Origin: Ruminococcaceae bacterium UBA3323 | GTDB taxonomy: Bacteria; Bacillota; Clostridia; Oscillospirales; Acutalibacteraceae | DNA: 54,768 nt | Assembly: GCA_002361935.1 (NCBI GenBank) | Contig: DESD01000067.1 | Location: 1-54,768, forward strand | Direction: 5' to 3' | Part shown: piece by piece, positions 42,777 through 51,538 of the stretch | Layout: the number at the start of each line of letters is the position of its first letter | Numbering within the stretch: position 1 is the stretch's first letter | The notes under the pieces: model-generated | Seen by the model: only the letters and a program-made list of their open reading frames with translations | What the model was told of the DNA's origin: nothing | Databases searched by the model: none | Position numbers and translations under genes: made by a program

Positions 42777-44975
42777 ATGGAAAACACAAGCATTCCTTCG
42801 ATACTTTTTAAAGTAACTGACAGCGAAATAAAAAAGACCAAGGTTTCAGATGGCTGGGAAGCCGAATTCATGGGGGCTGATTTTCCCCAGATTGTTGACG
42901 ACAATTTAAAAATTCACACACCGCTTAACGATTCAGATGTAATTCTTTCTTTTAAATGTAAGAAAGGCGAAGAAATAATCGACAAGGATTTCACTTTACA
43001 GATTAAAGGCCTTTATGGGAAAGCTGAAAGGAAACCGAAGGTTTTGCCAGAGCCTGCACAATGGCACGCAACCGGTGGCTGTTTCAAAAATGAGATATCC
43101 TATTCCTGCTGTGAGGAATTAAGCAAGGCAGCAAGCGGTTTTGCAAAGGATTTTGAGCTTGCAACAGGCAAAAAAATAGATAAAAATGAAAATGCATCCA
43201 TATCATTTTCACTGAATCCGGAGCTTGAATATCTTGGGAAAGAGGGATATGAAATTGAATGCACGGAAAATTCAGTAAAGGTGAATTGCTTTACAGAATT
43301 AGGAGCAATATGGGCAGGAAAAACCATTGTTCAAATTATGCTTCAGGGGGCGTTTCCCTGCGGAATAATGCGTGATTACCCAAAATACAGCATTCGAGGA
43401 TTCATGCTTGATGTCGGCAGGCGACCTGTTTCTATGGATATGCTTAAAAAAATAGTAAACAGTATGGCATGGTATAAAATGAACGATTTTCAGGTTCATT
43501 TGGGCGATAATTATATATGGCTTGAGGATTATGCCGAAAAAGGCGATGAAAGCACCTTTGATGCATATCAGGCTTTCCGCCTTGAAAGCTCATTAAAAAA
43601 TGAAAAAGGCGAAACACCGACAGCAAAGGACTACAGCTATTCCAAAAAGGAATTCAGGAAATTTATGGAATGGGCAAAATCAAAGGGCGTTTCCATAACT
43701 CCCGAAATAGATATGCCCGCCCATGCACTTGCATTTACAAAGGTTTTTCCTGAATACGCCGTGTTCAACGAAGTTTCTCCGCTTATGAAGAAAAGACCTC
43801 TTACCGATCATATAAATATTGCAGATCCGAAGGCAGTTGATTTTGTTAAGCAAGTTTTCGATGACTACACCAAAGGCGAAAACCCTGTTTTTCCGAATGG
43901 AACTACTGTTCACATCGGGGCAGACGAATTTTTAAGCGATTACGGTGCTTACCGTAAATTTTTAAACAAGATTATTCCTTATCTTAAGGAAACAAATATT
44001 GTTCGCCTGTGGGGAAGCCTTACGTGGATAAAAGACGAGCCCGAAACGCCTATCGTCAAAGAAGCAATTGATAATGTTCAGTTAAATCTTTGGTCAAGCG
44101 ACTGGGCAGACGGCAGAGAAATGTACGATTTAGGCTACAAGCTTATTAACACAATAGACTTTTTAACATATATGGTGCCTAACGGAACAAAAATAAGAGC
44201 GCCTTATATGGATTTTATAAACAAAAATAAAGCCTTTAAAAAATTTGAACCAAACAGGGTCAGATTAAAAAACAGAAGTTACACTAATCTTCCATCAGGA
44301 AACAAACAGGTTTTAGGCGGATGCTACGCAATATGGCAGGATAATATAGATAAACGCTCAAAGGGAATAAACGAGCAGGATCTTTACGACAGATTTGCAG
44401 ACGGTGCTGCTGTTTTTGCTGAAAGAAACTGGGGAAGCTGTACGGATAAACATTCAGCCAAGGAGGTTGACCGTGCAGCTTTGGCTATAAAGAATTCCAT
44501 CAAAAAGGAGCAAAACAGCTTCCGCTCTCTTAAAAACATTGACTTAACCGGCGGAAAATCCTTTTTGGAAAGCGGATGCAAAAAGCTTGAAACCGGTGCA
44601 AAGCTTAAGCTTACCATTGAATTTAAAGAGGTTATTCCGAATCAAATCATTATGGAAGCGGATGCTCCATACGGAACATATGATATCAGAATAACCGAAA
44701 ACGGCAAATTGGGCTTTACGGCAGAAGGATTTGTTTATGAATTCAACTACATACCTGAGCCAAACAAAAAGCTTACTCTTACAATTTATACAAAGCCGCT
44801 CAGAACAAAGCTGAAAGCAGGCTTATTCTGCAAAAAAGCTATGGGAAGCTTTGCTTTTAACGGAACCGTACGTAATAATAAAATCAAAAATTCCTCGTTC
44901 AGCATACCTGTTCAGCGAATCGGCTCTGAAACAAACGCCGTTAAAGCGCATATTTACAATATTGAAGTAAAATAA
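42777..44975 (+). CDS. Beta-N-acetylhexosaminidase, GH20
   Basis: 732 residues, no signal peptide, so predicted cytoplasmic. A GH20b-type N-terminal domain (about 85-195) precedes the barrel starting RGFMLDVGRRPVSMDML. The catalytic pair is Asp383-Glu384 in HIGADEF. TPEIDMPAHA and LWSSDW add the substrate-binding aromatic and acidic residues. The C-terminal 140 residues (from about 590) look like a LamG-type beta sandwich. It removes terminal beta-GlcNAc or beta-GalNAc. It is monocistronic, ending with a 35-bp overlap with a convergent gene. Confidence 0.92.
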   Translation: MENTSIPSILFKVTDSEIKKTKVSDGWEAEFMGADFPQIVDDNLKIHTPLNDSDVILSFKCKKGEEIIDKDFTLQIKGLYGKAERKPKVLPEPAQWHATGGCFKNEISYSCCEELSKAASGFAKDFELATGKKIDKNENASISFSLNPELEYLGKEGYEIECTENSVKVNCFTELGAIWAGKTIVQIMLQGAFPCGIMRDYPKYSIRGFMLDVGRRPVSMDMLKKIVNSMAWYKMNDFQVHLGDNYIWLEDYAEKGDESTFDAYQAFRLESSLKNEKGETPTAKDYSYSKKEFRKFMEWAKSKGVSITPEIDMPAHALAFTKVFPEYAVFNEVSPLMKKRPLTDHINIADPKAVDFVKQVFDDYTKGENPVFPNGTTVHIGADEFLSDYGAYRKFLNKIIPYLKETNIVRLWGSLTWIKDEPETPIVKEAIDNVQLNLWSSDWADGREMYDLGYKLINTIDFLTYMVPNGTKIRAPYMDFINKNKAFKKFEPNRVRLKNRSYTNLPSGNKQVLGGCYAIWQDNIDKRSKGINEQDLYDRFADGAAVFAERNWGSCTDKHSAKEVDRAALAIKNSIKKEQNSFRSLKNIDLTGGKSFLESGCKKLETGAKLKLTIEFKEVIPNQIIMEADAPYGTYDIRITENGKLGFTAEGFVYEFNYIPEPNKKLTLTIYTKPLRTKLKAGLFCKKAMGSFAFNGTVRNNKIKNSSFSIPVQRIGSETNAVKAHIYNIEVK

Positions 44976-45360
44976 CAAAAATGGTTACACCAAGGATTTT
45001 TCCGAAAAGCGAATGCACAAAATAAAATCTGCCGAGCCTGATTTTTGAAATAACTGCTGATGCAACAAAACCAACCAACGCAACAGCATACCATATTAAC
45101 GCCCAAAATGGAACCAGACTTTCGATACAGAGAATTTTTATCAGCGCCACATAGGTTATAACATCCCCCGCCGTATCCAGCTTGGCACCCAAAAGACTGA
45201 TTGTATCCAGCTTTCTTGCTATCTTGCCGTCAACAAGATCGGAAAAGCCGCAATAGGAATAGATGGCCATAAACAAACCCGTTATCTCGCTGAAGAAAAG
45301 AAGCCCTACAGCACATAGAATTCTTGACGATGAAACAATATTTGCCAGATTCTTTTTCAT
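44941..45360 (-). CDS. CDP-alcohol phosphatidyltransferase-family protein (short)
   Basis: 139 residues. The signature DG-x2-AR-x8-G-x3-D-x3-D is complete: DGKIARKLDTISLLGAKLD followed by TAGD (about residues 43-66), with four or so membrane helices. Such enzymes make phosphatidylglycerol phosphate, cardiolipin or phosphatidylinositol-type lipids. It is shorter than PgsA (about 180 residues) but begins and ends cleanly, with an AAGGAG ribosome binding site. Its 3' end overlaps GH20 by 35 bp. A leader with strong hairpins precedes it. The acceptor alcohol is unknown. Confidence 0.8.
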   Translation of the reverse strand: MKKNLANIVSSSRILCAVGLLFFSEITGLFMAIYSYCGFSDLVDGKIARKLDTISLLGAKLDTAGDVITYVALIKILCIESLVPFWALIWYAVALVGFVASAVISKIRLGRFYFVHSLFGKILGVTIFVILLQYCKYAL

Positions 45361-45384
45361 AAAAAATTCTCCTTATGCAATAAA

Positions 45385-45500
45385 AGAAATCCGATTCGTG
45401 ATTTAAACAGACTTAGGCAGATTAAAGCCTCTTTTATTACCTAACCAAAATATGGGCAAGGCGTTCAAGCCTTACCCACTGCGCTTTTTGACTTAACAAC
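45385..45500 (-). other. Structured 5' leader of the phosphatidyltransferase gene, unidentified
   Basis: The minus-strand transcript from the promoter at 45504-45532 has about 130 nt of leader. It holds a 9-bp hairpin GGGTAAGGC/GCCTTGCCC with a 6-base loop (45454-45477). It also holds a longer-range pairing TTAGG (45440-45444) with CCTAA (45413-45417), and a weak stem AAATC/GATTT followed by CTTTT just before the ribosome binding site. The last could be a terminator-like element. I could not match it to a riboswitch class I know. Structure is by eye. Confidence 0.45.
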
Positions 45501-45503
45501 ATA

Positions 45504-45532
45504 ATTGTAACATTTTAAATTTATAAAGTCAA
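45504..45532 (-). promoter_or_regulatory. Promoter of the phosphatidyltransferase gene
   Basis: Minus-strand TTGACT (45527-45532) and TACAAT (45504-45509), spacer 17 bp. Divergent from the promoter at 45572-45600. Confidence 0.65.
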
Positions 45533-45571
45533 TCAAGTAAAAGAACAAAAATTGACATGTTTTTTAATCAG

Positions 45572-45600
45572 TTGATAATAGCTTTTTGATATGGTATAAT
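45572..45600 (+). promoter_or_regulatory. Promoter of the GH123-like gene
   Basis: TTGATA (45572-45577) and TATAAT (45595-45600), spacer 17 bp, about 28 bp before the start codon with its AAGGAG site. Confidence 0.65.
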
Positions 45601-45628
45601 TTAACAAATATAATAAGGAGTATATCAA

Positions 45629-47272
45629 ATGACAAATATTGATTTAACACTTCTCTCCTCTCTTGAAAAAGTTATGAAAGGCGAAAAAGTTTCCGAAAGC
45701 AATTTCAGCGGATTTTCCATGCTGAACAATGAAAGAAAATCCTTTCAGCTTTTCATTTCATCAGGCAGTGATTCGGTTTCTCTTGAAATCAAATCCGATT
45801 TGGATTGCATAACGGCATACACTGTTGAATACCTTCCAAGCGAGTTTGCAATTAACGAAAAAACGGCTGACGACTATGTTATACGAAGCAAGGATGGATT
45901 TTATCCGGATCTTCTGCTGCCCGTTGCCGAAACAGTAAGTCTTGAAAACGGAGAAAAAACCGTATGGTTTGAAATAAAGCCTGATAATAAGCTTGCTGCA
46001 GGAAAACACAAGATTGAAATCATTGTATCTTCAGGTGATTCTGAAAATTCGGTTTCTCTTGAGATTGAGGTTATCGGCTGCTCACTTGAAAAGCAAAGCC
46101 TTATATTTACAAACTGGTTTCACAGCGATTGTCTTATGCAGGAATATGGCTTTGAAGCATTTTCAGATGAATACTGGCGCGTTGTAAAAAACTATATGGC
46201 TGTTGCAAGTGAGCATGGAATGAACTGTATTCTGACACCGCTTTTCACCCCATCGCTTGATATAGCTGTAGGCGGCGAACGTCCGACAGTTCAGCTTGTT
46301 GACGTCACCCTTGAAAAAGGCAGATATTCCTTTAACTTTGATAAACTGAAAAAGTGGATTGAAACAGCGCAATCCTGCGGAATAAATTACTTTGAAATGG
46401 CGCATTTCTTTACACAGTGGGGCGCAAAGTTTGCGCCTAAAATCATGGCAACGGTTAACGGTGAATACAAACAGATATTCGGCTGGAAAACACTTGTTAT
46501 TTCAAAAAAATACAAAAAATTTTTAACGCAGTTTGCCGCAGAGCTGAAATCCTTTATTGAAGCTATGGGATTAAAAGAAAAAACCTTAATCCATGTAAGT
46601 GATGAGCCAAATTCCTCACAGACATTCACCTATCGGATTGCAGCAAACATTATTAAAAAGCTATTCAGCGGTTACAGAATTATTGATGCTTTATCTGATT
46701 TTAAATTTTACAAAAAAGGGCTTGTTAACACCCCAATTCCCGCTAATGACCACATTACCCCGTTTATAGGAAATGTTCCTGAATTATGGACATATTACTG
46801 CTGCGGACAGGATAATAAATACGTTTCAAACCGTTTTTTCTCCATTCCGTCCCAGCGAAACAGAGTGCTTGGATATCAGCTTTACAAATATGATGTAAAG
46901 GGCTTTCTGCACTGGGGTTTCAATTTTTGGAACACACGCTATTCAAAAATGAAAATCAACCCTTATGAAATAACGGATGCCGGAAAGGCATTCCAGTCAG
47001 GCGACAGCTATGTAGTTTATCCGAAAAAAGACGGAACGCCGCTTTGCTCATTAAGACTCAAGGTTTTTTACGACGGTTTTCAGGATATGATGGCACTTCA
47101 GACACTTGAAAAGCTTGCAGGTCGAAAAAAAGCGCTTGCGGTTTTGGAAGACGGACTTGATAAGGAGCTTACCTTTTTTGAATACCCGCATTCAAAAGAG
47201 TGGCAGCTTGAAACAAGGGAAAGAATCAATGCAGAAATCAAAAACAGCTTAGAAACGCAAAACAATAAGTGA
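45629..47272 (+). CDS. GH123/DUF4091-like putative beta-N-acetylgalactosaminidase
   Basis: 547 residues, no signal peptide. A beta-sandwich N-terminal domain (about 1-155) is followed by a TIM-barrel-like domain beginning FTNWFHSDCLMQEYGFEAF. Asp325-Glu326 in IHVSDEPNSSQ matches the adjacent Asp-Glu catalytic pair of GH123, which uses substrate-assisted catalysis. GFLHWGFNFWN and the C-terminal LRLKVFYDGFQDMMALQTLE are typical DUF4091 segments. It probably removes beta-GalNAc from glycan fragments in the cytoplasm. It has its own promoter and terminator, apart from the AraC-linked operon. Confidence 0.82.
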   Translation: MTNIDLTLLSSLEKVMKGEKVSESNFSGFSMLNNERKSFQLFISSGSDSVSLEIKSDLDCITAYTVEYLPSEFAINEKTADDYVIRSKDGFYPDLLLPVAETVSLENGEKTVWFEIKPDNKLAAGKHKIEIIVSSGDSENSVSLEIEVIGCSLEKQSLIFTNWFHSDCLMQEYGFEAFSDEYWRVVKNYMAVASEHGMNCILTPLFTPSLDIAVGGERPTVQLVDVTLEKGRYSFNFDKLKKWIETAQSCGINYFEMAHFFTQWGAKFAPKIMATVNGEYKQIFGWKTLVISKKYKKFLTQFAAELKSFIEAMGLKEKTLIHVSDEPNSSQTFTYRIAANIIKKLFSGYRIIDALSDFKFYKKGLVNTPIPANDHITPFIGNVPELWTYYCCGQDNKYVSNRFFSIPSQRNRVLGYQLYKYDVKGFLHWGFNFWNTRYSKMKINPYEITDAGKAFQSGDSYVVYPKKDGTPLCSLRLKVFYDGFQDMMALQTLEKLAGRKKALAVLEDGLDKELTFFEYPHSKEWQLETRERINAEIKNSLETQNNK

Positions 47273-47278
47273 TAAATA

Positions 47279-47314
47279 TAAACGAATTATTAGATGTTTC
47301 TAAACGAATTATTA
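47279..47314 (+). repeat. Two-copy 14-bp direct repeat
   Basis: TAAACGAATTATTA occurs at 47279-47292 and again at 47301-47314, a 22-bp period (about two helix turns), between the GH123-like stop and its terminator. No function is evident. Confidence 0.6.
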
Positions 47315-47318
47315 ATTG

Positions 47319-47349
47319 CCGCTGCAGCCAAACTGCTACAGCGGTTTTT
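47319..47349 (+). terminator. Terminator of the GH123-like gene
   Basis: Stem CCGCTG...CAGCGG extended by AGC/GCT across one mismatch, followed by TTTTT. Confidence 0.75.
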
Positions 47350-47420
47350 CTATATTTTTTTGTAATGAAATGCACAAATTTTCTGCAATCACTATACCAA
47401 ATTTTCTATATAAATAATAA

Positions 47421-47449
47421 TTGATTTTGATAGTATAATTTGATATTAT
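47421..47449 (+). promoter_or_regulatory. Candidate promoter of the hydrogenase-like gene
   Basis: TTGATT (47421-47426) and TATTAT (47444-47449), spacer 17 bp. A nearer TATAAT at 47434 lacks a good -35. Confidence 0.45.
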
Positions 47450-47532
47450 ATGGGCGTAAAATTAAACAACCTTTATATGTTTGTAACTACATATATTTCG
47501 GTTTGTAAAAAATAAATAGAAAGGATATAAAC

Positions 47533-49038
47533 ATGCGCGGAATTGAAACCTCCAAATCAAGAATAAGACAAAGTATTTTTACTGAAGTTGCAAGGCTTGC
47601 TTATGAGGGCTGGGATCCAATTAAATTTGAAAAACTCCCGTATAAAATCATTCCCGGCGAAATAGCCCAGTACAGAGACAGCGTTTTCGTTGAACGGGCA
47701 GTTGTTGGCGAAAGGCTTCGTGCTGCCATGGGCTTATCGCTGCGTAAGTTTGATGATTTTTCATCTATCTGCGATGGTATAGACGAAAGCATTATTGATG
47801 AAAAATACTATGAGCCACCGCTTATTGACATAATCAAATTTGCCTGCAATAAGTGCCCGGAAAACATGGTTTTTGTTACGAATGCCTGCCAGAATTGCTT
47901 AGAACATCCATGTGTTGAGGTATGCCCTAAGGGTGCCGTTTCAATAGTTGACGGCAGTTCCTATATTGATCAGTCAAAATGTATTAAATGCGGTATGTGT
48001 GTCAATGCATGTGAATATCACGCAATTGTCAAGCAGGAAAGACCCTGTGCCAAGGTATGCGGTATGAATGCAATTAAAAGCGATGAATACGGCAGAGCCG
48101 AAATTGATTATAACAAATGCGTTTCATGCGGAATGTGCCTTGTAAGTTGTCCTTTCAGCGCAATCATCGACAAAAGCCAGATTTTCCAGACAATTACAGC
48201 AGTTAAGAGCAATACTCCTGTATATGCTGCGATTGCCCCTGCCTTTGCCGGTCAGTTCGGAAATGCTACCATTGGTCAGATTAAAACAGCGTTTTTAAAG
48301 CTTGGATTTACAGATGTTGTTGAAGTTGCAATCGGTGCAGATTTGTGCACCATTGAAGAGGCAAAGGATTTCACCAATGAAGTTCCGGACAAGCAGCCCT
48401 TTATGGCTACCTCCTGCTGCCCTGCCTGGTCTGTTATGGCAAAAAAGCTTTTCCCCGAGTTTGCACCGTATATTTCCATGGCACTTACGCCTATGGTTTT
48501 AACGGGCAGACTTATAAAAAAGGAGCACCCCGATGCAAAGGTAGTTTTCGTTGGACCCTGTGCTGCCAAAAAGCTTGAAGCAAGCAGACGCTCCATTCGC
48601 AGCGATATTGACTTTGTGCTTACATTTGAAGAATTCGCATCCATTCTTGAAGCAAGAGATATTGATATTTCAGAGTGTGAAGAAAGCGAATTTGAAGGAC
48701 AGGCAAGCGGAGATGGAATTGGATTTGCGGTAAGCGGCGGTGTTGCAGCGGCAGTTGAGAATGCAATCAATGTGCTGAATCCAAGCCGTGAAGTAAAAAC
48801 CGCACGTGCCGAGGGACTTCAGAATTGTAAAAAAATGCTTCAGATTGCAAAAACAGGAAAATACAACGGTTATTTGCTTGAAGGCATGGCTTGCCCGGGA
48901 GGATGCGTTGCCGGAGCAGGAACGATTGTTCCGTCAAAAAAATCAACCGAAGCAGTAAACAGGCTGAAGTCAAATACCAAAAACAGATTCGGTGTTTCTT
49001 CCAAGTACAAAAAATACTTATCTGAACTCGAAAAATAA
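47533..49038 (+). CDS. [FeFe] hydrogenase, group B-like monomeric
   Basis: 501 residues. The N-terminal 90 residues have no cofactor motif. Ferredoxin-type 4Fe-4S sites follow (CIKCGMCVNACEY near 152-164 and CVSCGMCLVSCPF near 196-208), with extra cysteines near 115-135. The H-cluster motifs are recognisable: L1 TSCCPAW near 295, L2 GPCAAKKLE near 341 and L3 EGMACPGGCVAGAG near 450, with the cluster cysteines intact. The N-terminal layout and short C-terminus fit group B, whose direction (H2 uptake, evolution or sensing) is not established. Maturation genes hydEFG are not in the window. Confidence 0.87.
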   Translation: MRGIETSKSRIRQSIFTEVARLAYEGWDPIKFEKLPYKIIPGEIAQYRDSVFVERAVVGERLRAAMGLSLRKFDDFSSICDGIDESIIDEKYYEPPLIDIIKFACNKCPENMVFVTNACQNCLEHPCVEVCPKGAVSIVDGSSYIDQSKCIKCGMCVNACEYHAIVKQERPCAKVCGMNAIKSDEYGRAEIDYNKCVSCGMCLVSCPFSAIIDKSQIFQTITAVKSNTPVYAAIAPAFAGQFGNATIGQIKTAFLKLGFTDVVEVAIGADLCTIEEAKDFTNEVPDKQPFMATSCCPAWSVMAKKLFPEFAPYISMALTPMVLTGRLIKKEHPDAKVVFVGPCAAKKLEASRRSIRSDIDFVLTFEEFASILEARDIDISECEESEFEGQASGDGIGFAVSGGVAAAVENAINVLNPSREVKTARAEGLQNCKKMLQIAKTGKYNGYLLEGMACPGGCVAGAGTIVPSKKSTEAVNRLKSNTKNRFGVSSKYKKYLSELEK

Positions 49039-49258
49039 ACTGCACCATTGCTAATTAATCGTTTTTTATGAAAAAAACATTGCAAACTTTAATTTTTTAT
49101 ATTTTGCTTTTTCAGGCTAAGTTTTCAACTGATACCAATCGGCTCCTATTTTGTTTTGTCAATTTGTTATTTTCATTTTTACATTATTACCGTTTATAGA
49201 ATAACAATGATATGATAAAATCAACAAAATAAAGTAATCATTAAAGGAGGATTTTGAT

Positions 49259-49792
49259 ATGGCTAAATCTACAAAATCACAAATATTACAGCATTTTTCA
49301 AAGTTACTTAAAGATCATGAACTTGATAAAATTACGGTAACTATGCTTGTAAACGAATGTGAAATAAGCAGACAAACCTTTTACTATCATTTTAACGATA
49401 TTCAGGCACTTATAAACTGGGGTATTCAGCAATACACTGCAGGATGCCTTGAAAATGTCAAAAATGCAAAAGATATTAACGAAGCAACAGTTATTTATTT
49501 AAGTGCCATAAAAGAAAACGGATTTTATCTTTCCAAATGTCTTGAATCATCACTCTCAGGCTACACAACTCTTCTTATCCGAGAAAGTATTTGTGAATAT
49601 ATTGAGTTTTTCGGAAATAAAATCCTTGGCATTTCAAGTTTGGAGCCAACCGATTCAAAGTTTATTGTTGAATTCTTAGCAAACGCAGTAACCGGGCTTA
49701 TTCTTTTAAGCATTTATAAAAAAGAAGAAATGAATGTTAAATTTATTTCTGAAAAAATCGAAAAAATAATACTTGGAAAAATCACAAAATAA
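49259..49792 (+). CDS. TetR-family regulator, DhaS-like
   Basis: 177 residues. The N-terminal TetR HTH (about 1-50) includes KITVTMLVNECEISRQTFYYHF. The C-terminal domain (about 70-175) resembles the TetR_C_8 type found in DhaS-like proteins and carries YLSAIKENGFYLSKCLE. A strong AAGGAGG precedes the start. It is monocistronic and followed by a bidirectional terminator. The target is unknown; the group-B hydrogenase upstream is the nearest candidate. Confidence 0.85.
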   Translation: MAKSTKSQILQHFSKLLKDHELDKITVTMLVNECEISRQTFYYHFNDIQALINWGIQQYTAGCLENVKNAKDINEATVIYLSAIKENGFYLSKCLESSLSGYTTLLIRESICEYIEFFGNKILGISSLEPTDSKFIVEFLANAVTGLILLSIYKKEEMNVKFISEKIEKIILGKITK

Positions 49793-49840
49793 TGATTCTT
49801 GGGTTTCAATAAGCGCAGACTTCATATAAAAAATAATTTT

Positions 49841-49872
49841 AAAGGCACTTGATTATGAACAAGTGCCTTTTT
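49841..49872 (+). terminator. Bidirectional terminator between TetR and EamA genes
   Basis: An 11-bp perfect stem AAAGGCACTTG with its complement, 8-base loop, T-run on both sides. Confidence 0.85.
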
Positions 49873-49879
49873 CATATAT

Positions 49880-50293
49880 TTACAATACCATAAGCAATGT
49901 TCCTATAGTAATCAGAATACAGCCTGCCAATGACTTAACATTAAATTCTTCATGCAAAAACACAAAAGCAAGAACCAAGGTTATCACAACGCTTAATTTG
50001 TCAACAGGAACAACTTTAGAGGCATCACCCATCTGAAGCGCTTTATAATAGCAAAGCCAGGATGCACCTGTTGCAATCCCTGATATAATAAGAAAAATCC
50101 AGCTTTTTTTGCTGATAGATGTCAAACCGTCCTGAGCATGTGTTATAAATACCATCCCCCAAGACATAACAACAACTACAACCGTTCTGATCGCCGTTGC
50201 AAGATTGGAATTTACACCGTCAATTCCAATCTTGGCAAGTATTGATGTTAAAGCCGCAAAGATTGAAGACAGCAAAGCAAAAACAAACCACAT
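49880..50293 (-). CDS. EamA-family transporter, single-domain
   Basis: 137 residues from ATG 50293, which has GGAG 10 bp upstream; GTG and TTG codons before it overlap that site. Five or so membrane helices, one EamA/DMT repeat with ATGASWLCYYKALQMGDASKVVPVDKLS, the most conserved part. Full-size EamA proteins have two repeats; this half-size class is common and probably dimerises, so it is not truncated. It lies 18 bp after the EFR1 gene and is co-transcribed. The substrate is unknown. Confidence 0.85.
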   Translation of the reverse strand: MWFVFALLSSIFAALTSILAKIGIDGVNSNLATAIRTVVVVVMSWGMVFITHAQDGLTSISKKSWIFLIISGIATGASWLCYYKALQMGDASKVVPVDKLSVVITLVLAFVFLHEEFNVKSLAGCILITIGTLLMVL

Positions 50294-50311
50294 ATGCAAC
50301 ACACTCCTTCT

Positions 50312-51058
50312 CTATTTTGGGCAATGGTATCTGGGCTTGCCTTTGCTGACATTTCCATACTCAATTGCCTCTGCAGGGCAATTGCATATGCAAGCCATAC
50401 AATGTGTGCAGCTGTCACCCCACTGCGGTTTCCCGTCAACCAGCCTGATATTATTCAGAACACATAAGGCTTCACATTTACCGCAGGATATGCAGGTGTC
50501 TGAAACCGTAAACTTCTTTGAATGGAGAAAAACAGGATAATATACAGAATTTACAATACCGCTTTTAAAACTATCGGCAAAGCCTGTTTTCTTTTCATCA
50601 AAATTTTTGCAATGTAAAATTTTATCTACAATTTTATCAATAAGCGGTTCTGCTTTGTTAATAATTGCAATTGCCTCATCCTTTTCTGGTGCATCAAACA
50701 TGGCAATATAATTTTCAGGCATAATAATTTCAGCACAGCCCTTATAATTCATATCTTTTTCTTTACAGATTTTTCTGATATACTTTGCAGAATTTCCGAT
50801 GTCTCCGCCGCAGGACATTACAAAGTATATATCTCTGTTACCTGAAAACGGGGTGTTTCTTATCCAGTCCCTAAGAATGTGCGGAATCTGCCACCCATAT
50901 GTGGGTGTTACAATCACAAATGGTTTTTCGGAATAAACTGTGCAAAAATCATTTGTTTTAAGCTTTTCAAATAGATTAACACATATATCATTTGCACTTG
51001 TGCTGATACGCCTTGCAATATATTCACTGTTTCCTGTGCCGCTGAAATATAAAATCAT
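50312..51058 (-). CDS. EFR1-type flavodoxin-ferredoxin fusion
   Basis: 248 residues from the ATG after AGAGGTG. The N-terminal flavodoxin-like domain has the FMN phosphate loop FSGTGNSEYIARR (about 6-18). Two C-terminal 4Fe-4S motifs follow (CISCGKCEALC near 185 and CTHCMACICNCP near 209). These proteins are widespread electron carriers in Clostridia with undefined partners. First gene of the pair with EamA; a promoter is at 51078-51106. Confidence 0.88.
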   Translation of the reverse strand: MILYFSGTGNSEYIARRISTSANDICVNLFEKLKTNDFCTVYSEKPFVIVTPTYGWQIPHILRDWIRNTPFSGNRDIYFVMSCGGDIGNSAKYIRKICKEKDMNYKGCAEIIMPENYIAMFDAPEKDEAIAIINKAEPLIDKIVDKILHCKNFDEKKTGFADSFKSGIVNSVYYPVFLHSKKFTVSDTCISCGKCEALCVLNNIRLVDGKPQWGDSCTHCMACICNCPAEAIEYGNVSKGKPRYHCPK

Positions 51059-51077
51059 TTTGCTCACCTCTTTTAAT

Positions 51078-51106
51078 ATTTTAACACATATACAAGATAA
51101 TGTTAA
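51078..51106 (-). promoter_or_regulatory. Promoter of the EFR1-EamA operon
   Basis: Minus-strand TTAACA (51101-51106) and TAAAAT (51078-51083), spacer 17 bp, about 20 bp from the start codon. Confidence 0.5.
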
Positions 51107-51295
51107 TACTTAAGCAATGAATAGTAATTCAATATTTTTGAAAACATTTTAATGCAAAAATAAATTGTTAAAATTTTTCATTTTTAAAACACGAATATGC
51201 TGTTAACAATATATTTGCAAGAGCGAAATCCGTTTTGTAAATTACAAGACAGCTTTCACTTTTGCAATATAAATAGAAAAAGAGGTGTATTTATA

Positions 51296-51538
51296 ATGGC
51301 AACAGTTCCAGAAGCAAAAGATGCTCTTAACAGATTTAAGATGGAAGCTGCTAGCGAAGTAGGTGTTAACCTTAAACAGGGCTATAACGGCGACCTTACA
51401 GCTAAGCAGGCTGGTTCAGTAGGCGGTCAGATGGTTAATATAATGTGTCCTGTACAAACGGTACATTTCAACCGTGAAATCCGCACCATAAACGGGCATA
51501 ATCTGCCGATTACATATCAATTCTGCCTTGCAGTATAA
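51296..51538 (+). CDS. Alpha/beta-type small acid-soluble spore protein with a foreign C-terminus
   Basis: 80 residues from ATG 51296, preceded by AGAGGTG; longer upstream starts give non-native residues. Residues 1-47 are classic SASP: the germination-protease site region KMEAASEVGV and the signature LTAKQAGSVGGQMV. Family members then end within about 10-15 residues (KKMI-type). Here, from about residue 48, 33 unrelated residues follow (NIMCPVQTVHFNRE...CLAV). SASPs coat and protect spore DNA. The switch lies at about 51437, and neither other frame restores the normal end. DNA binding may be impaired. Confidence 0.8.
   Translation: MATVPEAKDALNRFKMEAASEVGVNLKQGYNGDLTAKQAGSVGGQMVNIMCPVQTVHFNREIRTINGHNLPITYQFCLAV

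Noticed and set aside
49880..50293. EamA gene considered as a truncated pseudogene
   Set aside because: Half-size EamA proteins of about 140 residues are a normal class, and start, stop and spacing are clean.
51197..51295. 33-codon N-terminal extension of the SASP frame
   Set aside because: No ribosome binding site and no SASP-like residues; the ATG at 51296 has a good site and gives the family N-terminus.
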